Part shown: positions 58,312-64,000 of the stretch, piece by piece | How positions within the stretch are numbered: position 1 is the stretch's first letter | Layout: each line of letters opens with the position of its first letter | From: Candidatus Margulisiibacteriota bacterium | GTDB lineage: Bacteria > Margulisbacteria > WOR-1 > JAKLHX01 > JBAZKV01 | Direction: 5' to 3' | Assembly: GCA_041650635.1 (NCBI GenBank) | Contig: JBAZKV010000008.1 | Coordinates: 4,184 to 68,183, forward strand | Length of the DNA stretch: 64,000 nt | The notes under the pieces: generated by a model | What the model was told of the DNA's origin: nothing | Databases searched by the model: none | The model's input: the letters and a program-made list of their open reading frames with translations, nothing else | Position numbers and translations under genes: made by a program

Positions 58312-59511
58312 CTACTCTATTATCTTGGAAACTACGCCCGCCCCGACCGTGTGCCCGCCTTCCCTGATGGCAAAACGCAGGCCTTCTTCTATGGCTATGT
58401 CTGTTATCAGTTCCACTTTCATGACGATGTTGTCGCCCGGCATGACCATCTCCACTTTATCGGGAAGCTGGATAGCCCCGGTAACATCGGTGGTCCCCAC
58501 ATAGAACTGCGGTCTGTAGCCCGGGAAGAAAGGAGTGTGCCTTCCGCCTTCTTCTTTGGTTAGAACATATATTTGGGCCTCGAACTTCTTGTGAGGCTTG
58601 ATGGAACCTGGCTTTGCAAGGACCATGCCTCTCTGGATATCATCTTTTTCTATGCCCCTGAGAAGGATGCCTACGTTGTCCCCGGCCAGACCTTCGTCCA
58701 GGGTCTTCCTGAACATCTCTATACCGGTGACAATACTCTTTTTCTGGCTCCCGAGCCCGATTATTTCCACCTCATCTCCTACCTTGACCTTGCCTCTACC
58801 TATCCTGCCTGTTCCCACAGTGCCTCTGCCGGTGATCGTAAAGACATCTTCGATCGGCATAAGGAAAGGTTTATCAAGATCTCTCTTCGGGTCGGGAATG
58901 TAGGAATCAAGAGCGTCCATCAGCTCATATATGGATTTGCACCACTGGCAGTCGGATTTTCCGCAGCCGCATTCAAGGGCCTTTAACGCGGAGCCTTTGA
59001 CGAACGGTATCTTATCGCCGTCAAATTCATATTTCTTCAGGAGCTCTCTTGTCTCCACTTCCACCAATTCCACCAGTTCCTTATCGTCGACCATGTCCAC
59101 CTTGTTCAGATATACGACGATGGAAGGGACATTGACCTGTTTGGCAAGAAGGATGTGTTCTCTGGTCTGGGGCATGGGGCCGTCGGCGGCGCTCACCACA
59201 AGTATGGCTCCATCCATCTGGGCGGCTCCGATGACCATGTTCTTAACATAGTCGGCGTGTCCGGGGCAGTCTATGTGAGCATAATGTCTTTTATCTGTTT
59301 CATATTCCACATGGGCGATAGCGATCGTAATACCTCTTGCTTTTTCTTCCGGTGCGCTGTCGATCTCGTCAAAGGCCTTTGCCTTGGCATAACCTTTTGA
59401 CGACATCGTTTTTGTGATGGCCGCGGTCAGGGTGGTCTTTCCGTGATCGACATGCCCGATCGTCCCGACATTTACATGGGGCTTTTTCCTCTCAAACTTT
59501 TCTCTTGCCAT
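58312..59511 (-). CDS. tuf: Elongation factor Tu with a four-cysteine insertion
   Basis: GTPase of 399 aa delivering aminoacyl-tRNA to the ribosome. G motifs are GHVDHGKT (19-26), DCPGHADYVKNMV, NKVD and GSALKALE. Directly after the last motif, the sequence CGCGKSDCQWC (C181, C183, C188, C191) replaces the usual short acidic loop and could bind a metal. The switch region reads RGITIAIAHVEYET, differing from the common RGITINTAHVEYET. AAGGAGG precedes the start. It lies just downstream of tRNA-Thr and has its own strong promoter and terminator. Confidence 0.97.
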   Translation of the reverse strand: MAREKFERKKPHVNVGTIGHVDHGKTTLTAAITKTMSSKGYAKAKAFDEIDSAPEEKARGITIAIAHVEYETDKRHYAHIDCPGHADYVKNMVIGAAQMDGAILVVSAADGPMPQTREHILLAKQVNVPSIVVYLNKVDMVDDKELVELVEVETRELLKKYEFDGDKIPFVKGSALKALECGCGKSDCQWCKSIYELMDALDSYIPDPKRDLDKPFLMPIEDVFTITGRGTVGTGRIGRGKVKVGDEVEIIGLGSQKKSIVTGIEMFRKTLDEGLAGDNVGILLRGIEKDDIQRGMVLAKPGSIKPHKKFEAQIYVLTKEEGGRHTPFFPGYRPQFYVGTTDVTGAIQLPDKVEMVMPGDNIVMKVELITDIAIEEGLRFAIREGGHTVGAGVVSKIIE

Positions 59512-59540
59512 TTTGTTTCCTCCTTGATTTTAATACTGAA

Positions 59541-59569
59541 ATTATATTATACCATAATGCCAGCGTCAA
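59541..59569 (-). promoter_or_regulatory. Strong promoter of tuf
   Basis: On the minus strand TTGACG (59564-59569), 17-base spacer, TATAAT (59541-59546), lying between tRNA-Thr and tuf. It leaves a leader of about 22 bases that contains AAGGAGG, so tuf is conventionally initiated, unlike the leaderless genes. Confidence 0.75.
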
Positions 59570-59583
59570 TGGCCCCGCGCAAC

Positions 59584-59656
59584 AGCCCGCGATCGGGATT
59601 GAACCGATGACCTCGTCATTACCAATGACGTGCTCTACCAACTGAGCTACACGGGC
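59584..59656 (-). tRNA. tRNA-Thr (anticodon GGT)
   Basis: Full cloverleaf on the minus strand: acceptor GCCCGTG/CGCGGGC with one G-T pair, D arm GCTC..GAGC, anticodon stem CGTCA/TGACG with loop TTGGTAA (anticodon GGT), T arm ATCGG-TTCAATC-CCGAT. CCA is not encoded. The tRNA-Thr/tuf order is common in bacteria. Confidence 0.95.
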
Positions 59657-59657
59657 A

Positions 59658-59727
59658 CCTCGACTCCTCGCTTACGCTCGTCGCTCGGTACAAGCCTGCC
59701 CTGAGCGAGCGCTAGCGAGTCGAAGGG
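59658..59727. repeat. GC-rich palindromic repeat supplying the rlmN C-terminus
   Basis: CGACTCCTCGCTTACGCTCG.. followed by CCTGAGCGAGCGCTAGCGAGTCGAAGGG. The parts are internally complementary (GAGCGAGCGCTAGCGAGTCG against CGACTCCTCGC..GCTCG). It fills the space between tRNA-Thr and rlmN. The CGACT..CGCTCG pattern resembles the core of the leuS hairpin. Confidence 0.7.
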
Positions 59728-60730
59728 TCAATTGTCCGCAGGCGGCATTTATATCTCCGCCGGCGCTTTTCCTAATTGTAGCATTTGTGCCGCTCCGCAC
59801 CAACATGTTTTGGAAGAACTGCAGCCTCTTTGGCGAAGAAGGTTCCAGATCGCTGCCTTCGTGCGGATTGAAGGGTATAAGGTTGACATGGCAGAGCATG
59901 TCCTTGAGCATAACAGAAAGCTCCTTGGCATCCTTTATGGAATCGTTGACCCCCATTATCATTACATACTCAAAGGAAACCCTTCTGTTGGTCCTGCTGA
60001 TATAATGACGCACCGCCTCGATAAGGCTGGAAAGGGGGTGCTTTTTGTTGACGGGCATCAGAAAAGACCTCAAAACATCGTTTGAAGCATTGAGGGATAC
60101 CGAAAGGTTAAACTGGATCTTTTCGTTCGCCAGTTTCCTTATCTGCGAGGGAAGCCCGCAGGTGGAGACCGTTATCCTTCTGGCGCCTATGTTCATGCAA
60201 TCCGGCAGGTTTATCAAACGGACCGCTTTCATAAGGTTGTCGTAATTTAGCAGCGGCTCGCCCATTCCCATAAAGACGATGTTAGGGGAGCCTTCTATCC
60301 CCTTTTTTATCTGGATGACCTGGTCGGCGATCTCGGCGGGCGAAAGGTTCCTTATATAGCCGCTGCTTCCCGTGGCGCAAAAAACACAGCCCATCGGGCA
60401 GCCCGCCTGCGTGGAAACGCAGATGGTGTCCCCTATCTTTACGCTTTCGATCTTTTGACCATCCTTCAATCCAAAAAGGTATTTTTCTACCCGCGCAGGG
60501 ACGGCCCTGCGCATACCCATTAATGATAATTTATCTGCCGCGGCAATATCCTTCAATTTCTCACGGAGGTCTTTTGACAGGTTGGTCATTTCGTCAAACG
60601 AAGGCGCGCCCTTTTTGTAGATCCAGTCGCAGAGCTGCTTTGCCCGGAATTTTTCAAGACCGTTCTCTTTGACGAATTTCTTGATCTCTTCCGCATCAAG
60701 GCCGAGGAGGTTAGTTCTGGAATGATTCAT
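59672..60730 (-). CDS. rlmN: Dual-specificity rRNA/tRNA m2A methyltransferase RlmN
   Basis: Radical SAM enzyme of 352 aa from the ATG at 60728-60730 (MNHSRTNLLGLDAEEIKKF). It methylates A2503 of 23S rRNA and A37 of some tRNAs. Motifs are FRAKQLCDWIYKKG, the cluster site GCPMGCVFCATG, NIVFMGMGEPLLNYDN and the C-terminal catalytic cysteine in DINAACGQL. The last 18 residues or so (LRLASARSGQACTERRA) come from the palindromic repeat at 59658. The start overlaps the yqeY stop. Confidence 0.94.
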   Translation of the reverse strand: MNHSRTNLLGLDAEEIKKFVKENGLEKFRAKQLCDWIYKKGAPSFDEMTNLSKDLREKLKDIAAADKLSLMGMRRAVPARVEKYLFGLKDGQKIESVKIGDTICVSTQAGCPMGCVFCATGSSGYIRNLSPAEIADQVIQIKKGIEGSPNIVFMGMGEPLLNYDNLMKAVRLINLPDCMNIGARRITVSTCGLPSQIRKLANEKIQFNLSVSLNASNDVLRSFLMPVNKKHPLSSLIEAVRHYISRTNRRVSFEYVMIMGVNDSIKDAKELSVMLKDMLCHVNLIPFNPHEGSDLEPSSPKRLQFFQNMLVRSGTNATIRKSAGGDINAACGQLTLRLASARSGQACTERRA

Positions 60731-61151
60731 TAAAGATCTTGCGCGCCAGGCCGGCATCGACATCAGCCCTTAAAGCCACCACTTCCTTCATCAGCCTTCC
60801 TATCTCTTTTGGAGAGGTGATCCCGAGCGAGGATATGGCCTCTTTTATTAATTTACCTGTTTCCTCTTCGGACAGCATCTTTGGCAGATAGTCTTCCACT
60901 ATCGCCAGCTCCTTCTTAGCCTGATCTGCTTCCGCCTGCCTTGCGTGCTGCGTCATGATATCGACGGTCTCTTTGACGCTTTTGGCATAGGTCAAAAGGA
61001 TCTTGACCACTTCCTTGTCCGAAAGGTCCCCTCTTGCGTTCACCAGAAGGACCTTGGACTTCATCATGCGCAGCGTTTCAAGACGGGTCTTATCGCCGGA
61101 CTTCATGGCCGCCGCTATGTCTGAGTTGATGCGGACAAAGAGCTTATCCAT
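60711..61151 (-). CDS. GatB/YqeY domain-containing protein
   Basis: Protein of 146 aa, all helical, with the family pattern RINSDIAAAMKSGDKTRLETLRMMKSKV, EADQAKKELAIVEDYLPKMLSEEE and KEIGRLMKEVV. It resembles the tail domain of GatB; stand-alone versions have no established role, though links to tRNA metabolism are suspected. A TATAAT ends 7 bases before the ATG. First gene of a unit with rlmN. Confidence 0.9.
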   Translation of the reverse strand: MDKLFVRINSDIAAAMKSGDKTRLETLRMMKSKVLLVNARGDLSDKEVVKILLTYAKSVKETVDIMTQHARQAEADQAKKELAIVEDYLPKMLSEEETGKLIKEAISSLGITSPKEIGRLMKEVVALRADVDAGLARKIFNESFQN

Positions 61152-61158
61152 GTTTTAA

Positions 61159-61164
61159 TTATAC
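61159..61164 (-). promoter_or_regulatory. -10 element of yqeY-rlmN (leaderless)
   Basis: TATAAT on the minus strand followed by TTAAAAC and the ATG at 61149-61151. No ribosome-binding site. Confidence 0.6.
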
Positions 61165-61181
61165 CACAGCCAAAAATATGG

Positions 61182-61187
61182 TATAAT
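61182..61187 (+). promoter_or_regulatory. -10 element of the RRM gene
   Basis: TATAAT on the plus strand, leaving a leader of about 70 bases before the ATG at 61263. This divergent gene thus has a normal leader with a GGGAGAG ribosome-binding site. RRM genes are often cold-induced through such leaders (inference only). Confidence 0.55.
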
Positions 61188-61262
61188 TTTTTCGAGTAAA
61201 GGTCGAGGCTTGGCGGCCGCATATGAGCCGCAAAGTCAGAGAAGTTATCAAGGGAGAGATTC

Positions 61263-61550
61263 ATGGCAAAGACGATATTTGTCGGGAATCTGCCGTGGTC
61301 CGTTACGGACGCCGATCTACAGACCAAGTTCAGCGAATTTGGCAATGTGATATCGGCCAGGGTCGTAATGGAAAAGTTTTCGGGCCGTTCACGGGGATTC
61401 GGGTTCGTTGACATGGATGACGCTGATGCCGACAAGGCCATTTCGGCCCTCACGGGCTACAAATGGGACGGCAGAGAGCTCACCATAAACGAGGCCAAGC
61501 CAAAGAGCGAAGGCGCTCCAAGAAGAGACAGAGATTACAACAGAATGTAA
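61263..61550 (+). CDS. RRM-type RNA-binding protein
   Basis: Protein of 95 aa with a single RNA recognition motif: RNP2 IFVGNLPW at 5-12 and RNP1 RGFGFVDM at about 44-51, then a short Arg/Asp/Lys tail (RRDRDYNRM). Such single-RRM proteins resemble cyanobacterial Rbp proteins and probably bind mRNA. It has a ribosome-binding site, promoter and terminator of its own. Confidence 0.94.
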   Translation: MAKTIFVGNLPWSVTDADLQTKFSEFGNVISARVVMEKFSGRSRGFGFVDMDDADADKAISALTGYKWDGRELTINEAKPKSEGAPRRDRDYNRM

Positions 61551-61565
61551 TTCTGCTTTTTAATG

Positions 61566-61605
61566 AAGGGCCCTGTATATCCAACCGGTATGCAGGGCCT
61601 TTTTC
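61566..61605 (+). terminator. Terminator of the RRM gene
   Basis: AAGGGCCCTG, loop of about 17 bases, CAGGGCC, then TTTTTCT, right after the RRM stop. Confidence 0.8.
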
Positions 61606-61663
61606 TATCCCCAATGTTATAATGAATGTTATGAGCCGTTGGCCATAAGCCATAGGCCGATAC

Positions 61664-61738
61664 GGGCGCGTAGTTTAGTGGTAGAATGTCTCGTTTACAC
61701 CGAGAAGGTCGCAGGTTCGATCCCTGCCGCGCCCACCA
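61664..61738 (+). tRNA. tRNA-Val (anticodon TAC), integration target
   Basis: Acceptor GGGCGCG/CGCGCCC, D arm GTTT..GAAT region, anticodon stem TCTCG/CGAGA with loop TTTACAC (anticodon TAC), T arm GCAGG-TTCGATC-CCTGC, discriminator A and encoded CCA. A TATAAT (61618-61623) lies upstream. The 3' half (61695-61738) is also the 3' end of the recombinase gene on the other strand, as expected when an element has integrated at the tRNA 3' end. Confidence 0.95.
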
Positions 61739-63194
61739 TTTTTTCTTCACAAACTATTGGTGTGCCGTTTTTATTGTCCGCAATTTTCTTCTCATCGATT
61801 ATTTTTTCGGCGGCGGAATTTTGGCGGGTTTTTTTCGGGTGGGTGCAAAAAACTGTCTCCGTATTTTGTTTTGGCGCGCGCGCTTTTGTTATCGCAGAGC
61901 TATTAATCGACGCAGGCGAGCAATTTGCGCCGTAAAATAATACAACCTCTATGGCGTCTTTCGAATAAAGTATTTCCTTGATGTGCTCTTTCATGATCAG
62001 CCTTCTTTCCATTTTACCGTCAAATTTAGAAGCGTTAACAACGGTTTGGAGTATTTCCCGGGTCCGATCCACGGTAAAATAACTTTCAAACCCGTTTAGT
62101 TCGGCTCCCGCCATCCTATCCTGATACCCGTGATTGAGCGTGAAGATCAAACTATCAAGATATTGTTGATTTTTGGCCATTTTATCAAGATTATCCATAA
62201 CATATCCATCAAGCCGGTCAACACTAACCGTTCTTGTATCGCAGAATGACCTGTCTCTTTTTACGATGCCGTTACATCTATAATAGAAATATCTGACGCG
62301 CCTGCCGTTCTTAAACTTATTCGTGAAAACCGAGCTCATTATGGAGCCGCACTCCCTACATCTTATAGATCCGGGGAACAAGGCATAATTTTGGGCTTTT
62401 CTTCCCTTTAATCTGCGGTGATGCAGTTTCTGTGCTTCCTCGAACAGCATTTCCGAAATGATCGCTTCATGGAGACCTTTGTATATTGTGCTGCCTTTGT
62501 AGTTGATCTTGCCGGTATAAAGGATGTTTCTTAGGATAAAATCAATTTTTGTATTGGCAAAAGTAAGTTCCTTTCTATAAAACTTCTTCTTGTTTTTGAG
62601 TTCTTTGTAGACCGCTGCAACCGAGCCTGTTGAAACATAGGTATCATAAATATGCCGCACTATCTCCGCTTCCTTAGGTTCGATGATAAGCATTTTATTT
62701 TCTTTCTTATAACCAAAAGGAGTATGTCCGCTGTTCCACATACCTTTTTTAGCCCGTTCAAACATTTTGTCTCTGATCCTCTCGCTGATGAGCTCACGCT
62801 CAAATTGGCCGAAGGTAAGCATGATATTGCGGAGAAGACGACCCGACGGAGTTGAAGTGTCAAATCTTTCGGTGACTGAAATAAAACTGACATTGTGCTG
62901 ATCAAATATTTCAACGAGCTGATAAAAATCTTTTGGTGATCTGGTCAACCTGTCTATTTTGTAGGACATGACACTATTGATCTTGCCCTGCCGGATATCG
63001 TCAAGCATTTCCTGTAAAGCGGGACGGTCTATGTTCGCGCCTGAATATCCTTGATCGGAATAAACCTTAAAGACCTCAATATCGTTCTGGCTCGATATGA
63101 ACGATCTGATCTTGATCTCCTGCGTCTCACATGAATTAAACTCGACCTCGGCCTGGCCGTCAGTTGAAACCCTCGTATAGATAGCAGCTTTCAT
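61695..63194 (-). CDS. Large serine recombinase of an integrated element
   Basis: Protein of 499 aa. Resolvase catalytic domain with the nucleophile serine at residue 10 (YTRVSTDGQ), SYKIDRLTRSPKDF and the helix motif FERELISERIRDKM. A recombinase domain (about 155-260) precedes a zinc-ribbon-like region (C279, C282, C307, C318) and a coiled/variable tail. The final residues (GAAGIEPATFSV) are read from the antisense of tRNA-Val, with the stop codon in the anticodon loop. It is overlapped at its ATG by the Cys-rich small gene. It would integrate and excise the element. Confidence 0.93.
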   Translation of the reverse strand: MKAAIYTRVSTDGQAEVEFNSCETQEIKIRSFISSQNDIEVFKVYSDQGYSGANIDRPALQEMLDDIRQGKINSVMSYKIDRLTRSPKDFYQLVEIFDQHNVSFISVTERFDTSTPSGRLLRNIMLTFGQFERELISERIRDKMFERAKKGMWNSGHTPFGYKKENKMLIIEPKEAEIVRHIYDTYVSTGSVAAVYKELKNKKKFYRKELTFANTKIDFILRNILYTGKINYKGSTIYKGLHEAIISEMLFEEAQKLHHRRLKGRKAQNYALFPGSIRCRECGSIMSSVFTNKFKNGRRVRYFYYRCNGIVKRDRSFCDTRTVSVDRLDGYVMDNLDKMAKNQQYLDSLIFTLNHGYQDRMAGAELNGFESYFTVDRTREILQTVVNASKFDGKMERRLIMKEHIKEILYSKDAIEVVLFYGANCSPASINSSAITKARAPKQNTETVFCTHPKKTRQNSAAEKIIDEKKIADNKNGTPIVCEEKMVGAAGIEPATFSV

Positions 63195-63376
63195 ACACTT
63201 GTCCTCCTTTCACAAATTAAATTCTTGAGTTCCGAGATTAATTCCCGGTGAGCATTGGACAAGTGTAGAAATCTGATGTGACTAAGAAAACGAGGGCACT
63301 TTGTTTTTCTTAGTCCATTACAATGTAGGGAACATAAACAACGCTCACAACAATGTAAAACCGTTATATCTGACAT
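63191..63376 (-). CDS. Small Cys-rich protein coupled to the recombinase
   Basis: Protein of 61 aa with ATG at 63374-63376 and a strong GGAGGTGA upstream; that signal overlaps the end of the SLOG gene 2 bases away. The N-terminal half has a cysteine cluster (LHCCERCLCSLHCNG), then basic residues, then a helix (SNAHRELISELKNLICERR). Its stop overlaps the recombinase ATG (ATGA). It could be a metal-binding directionality factor or a DNA-binding partner, but no family is recognised. Normal base composition, unlike the SLOG gene. Confidence 0.6.
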   Translation of the reverse strand: MSDITVLHCCERCLCSLHCNGLRKTKCPRFLSHIRFLHLSNAHRELISELKNLICERRTSV

Positions 63377-63378
63377 GA

Positions 63379-63909
63379 TTATATCACCTCCCCATTGAAA
63401 ACATAACAATGACAAGCCAGATCAGACGGCAGACAAGCACCGCCGCCGCAAAGGAAGACAACCACAGGAACGCCCCTGGAAACAGCCTGACGAACCGTGT
63501 AAAGAGAACCGCGCGAAGGGCCATGAAGGAAAGCAACAACGACAGAAGAGGCAGAAACCAAACGCCTATTGCGGCCAAGAAGAGCAGAAACCGCGGAGGA
63601 GCGGGAAACACCGGCAGAAGCAGAACCCCAAACCACACGACCCCCGGCCGCAATGAACTGAACCACATCAGCGCGGACCGCGGAAGGGAAACCCGCGATA
63701 GAAGACCAGGCCGAATGAACAACACCGCGGGAAGAAGCACCAAAACGAATGAGAGCGGACAAAGCAAACTGATCAGCGCCCACGGCACCACCCGAAGCCA
63801 CAGCAAACCTGCAGGACAGAAGCAAGGAAACCACCTGATCAACGAGCGGAGCAAAACAAACGGGAAGAGAACGGGACCCAACAACCCCAGCCAAACGACG
63901 CATAGCCAT
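63379..63909 (-). CDS. SLOG-domain (DprA/YspA-like) protein with adenine-depleted coding strand
   Basis: Protein of 176 aa with AAGGAGG before the ATG (63907). The Rossmann-like SLOG pattern is clear: VVGSRSLP (9-16), ASGGAVGADQFALSALIRFG (about 38-57), GRNRRLVSASSVVVAFLHG and GPSRGSLYTVRQAVSRGVPVVVF. Related proteins bind nucleotides or DNA (DprA, YspA/DUF2493). The coding strand has about 22 A in its first 489 bases, no lysine, one glutamate, and third-position A only in the last codon (ATA). Neighbouring genes have ordinary composition. First gene of an operon with the Cys-rich protein and the recombinase. Function unknown; nucleotide sensing is inference. Confidence 0.78.
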   Translation of the reverse strand: MAMRRLAGVVGSRSLPVCFAPLVDQVVSLLLSCRFAVASGGAVGADQFALSALIRFGASSRGVVHSAWSSIAGFPSAVRADVVQFIAAGGRVVWGSASAGVSRSSAVSALLGRNRRLVSASSVVVAFLHGPSRGSLYTVRQAVSRGVPVVVFLCGGGACLPSDLACHCYVFNGEVI

Positions 63910-64000
63910 GATCGATACCTCCTTGATAAAAAGGGAGCATTTCCCCGACGCGTGTCACCCGCAGCGGAGGTGAACGACGAACGCATTCCTTATATTCAAT

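Noticed and set aside
63379..63909. Diversity-generating retroelement as the cause of adenine loss
   Set aside because: No reverse transcriptase, template/variable repeat pair or accessory gene is visible, and depletion covers the whole gene rather than a 3' variable patch. Kept only as one hypothesis class (adenine-targeted mutation).
63910..64000. Right attachment site at the window end
   Set aside because: I found no copy of the tRNA-Val T-arm or acceptor sequence here. This stretch only holds the SLOG leader with its ribosome-binding site.

Overview
This is a bacterial chromosomal segment of medium G+C content, densely packed with genes (most gaps are under 50 bases). Gene content suggests a diderm-like anaerobe from a lineage with few cultured members. 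A lipoprotein secretin, an SLBB polysaccharide-export protein, a small beta-barrel protein and lipobox-bearing proteins imply an outer membrane. The TIGR03960/DUF2344 pair, VanW, split glycine dehydrogenase and bifunctional phosphoglucose/phosphomannose isomerase fit candidate phyla such as WOR-1/Margulisbacteria. That placement is inference; no rRNA gene is present to settle it.

Layout. 1-5.1 kb: rimO and trpB, divergent from leuS. 5.1-14.3 kb: a GH26 lipoprotein, a GAF-ANTAR regulator, gdhA, a large glutamate-dehydrogenase-like protein, a radical SAM pair and a GH5 glycosidase. 14.3-22.2 kb: thrS, dxr and the branched-chain genes ilvC, ilvN, ilvB and ilvD. 22.3-25.5 kb: an NSS transporter with a tiny partner protein and an AMIN/phosphodiester-glycosidase protein. 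25.5-31.2 kb: fmt, def, priA, coaBC, rpoZ and gmk. 31.2-36.4 kb: small envelope proteins, a phosphoesterase, a secretin, pyrC and rnc. 36.5-39.6 kb: a TPR protein, leuC, leuD and an MgtC-like protein. 39.7-40.8 kb: an accessory patch with an ORF6N protein and a four-helix-bundle (IVP) gene between GAGC-rich repeats. 40.8-52.2 kb: a membrane protease, miaA, rlmD, a PHP protein, hisD, sugar-activation and polysaccharide-export genes, an S41 protease, an M23/EnvC-like protein and a beta-barrel protein. 52.2-61.6 kb: glycine cleavage genes, hisC, VanW, tuf, tRNA-Thr, rlmN, yqeY and an RRM protein. 61.66-64 kb: tRNA-Val and the left end of an integrated element.

Three features run through the window. 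First, housekeeping genes carry many small repeats within their coding sequence: 28-29 bp palindromes ending GTA..TAC, a 47-bp hairpin repeat twice in leuS, and tandem heptamers in dxr, rlmD, coaBC and fmt. The frame stays open in every case. Second, many first genes of transcription units have TATAAT only 6-11 bases before the start codon and no ribosome-binding site, which suggests leaderless or near-leaderless mRNAs. Third, several conserved enzymes have lost or changed key parts: PriA lacks its ATPase motifs, ThrRS lacks the TGS domain, Dxr is shortened, ketol-acid reductoisomerase has an acidic cofactor loop, and EF-Tu has a four-cysteine insertion.

The most unusual locus is at the right end. 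A large serine recombinase gene runs into the 3' half of tRNA-Val. It follows a small Cys-rich gene and a SLOG (DprA/YspA-like Rossmann) gene in a tightly coupled operon. The coding strand of the SLOG gene is almost free of adenine: I counted about 4 percent, no lysine codon, and third-position A in only one codon. Composition returns to normal immediately downstream, so this looks like a strand-specific constraint or mutational process inside a mobile element.
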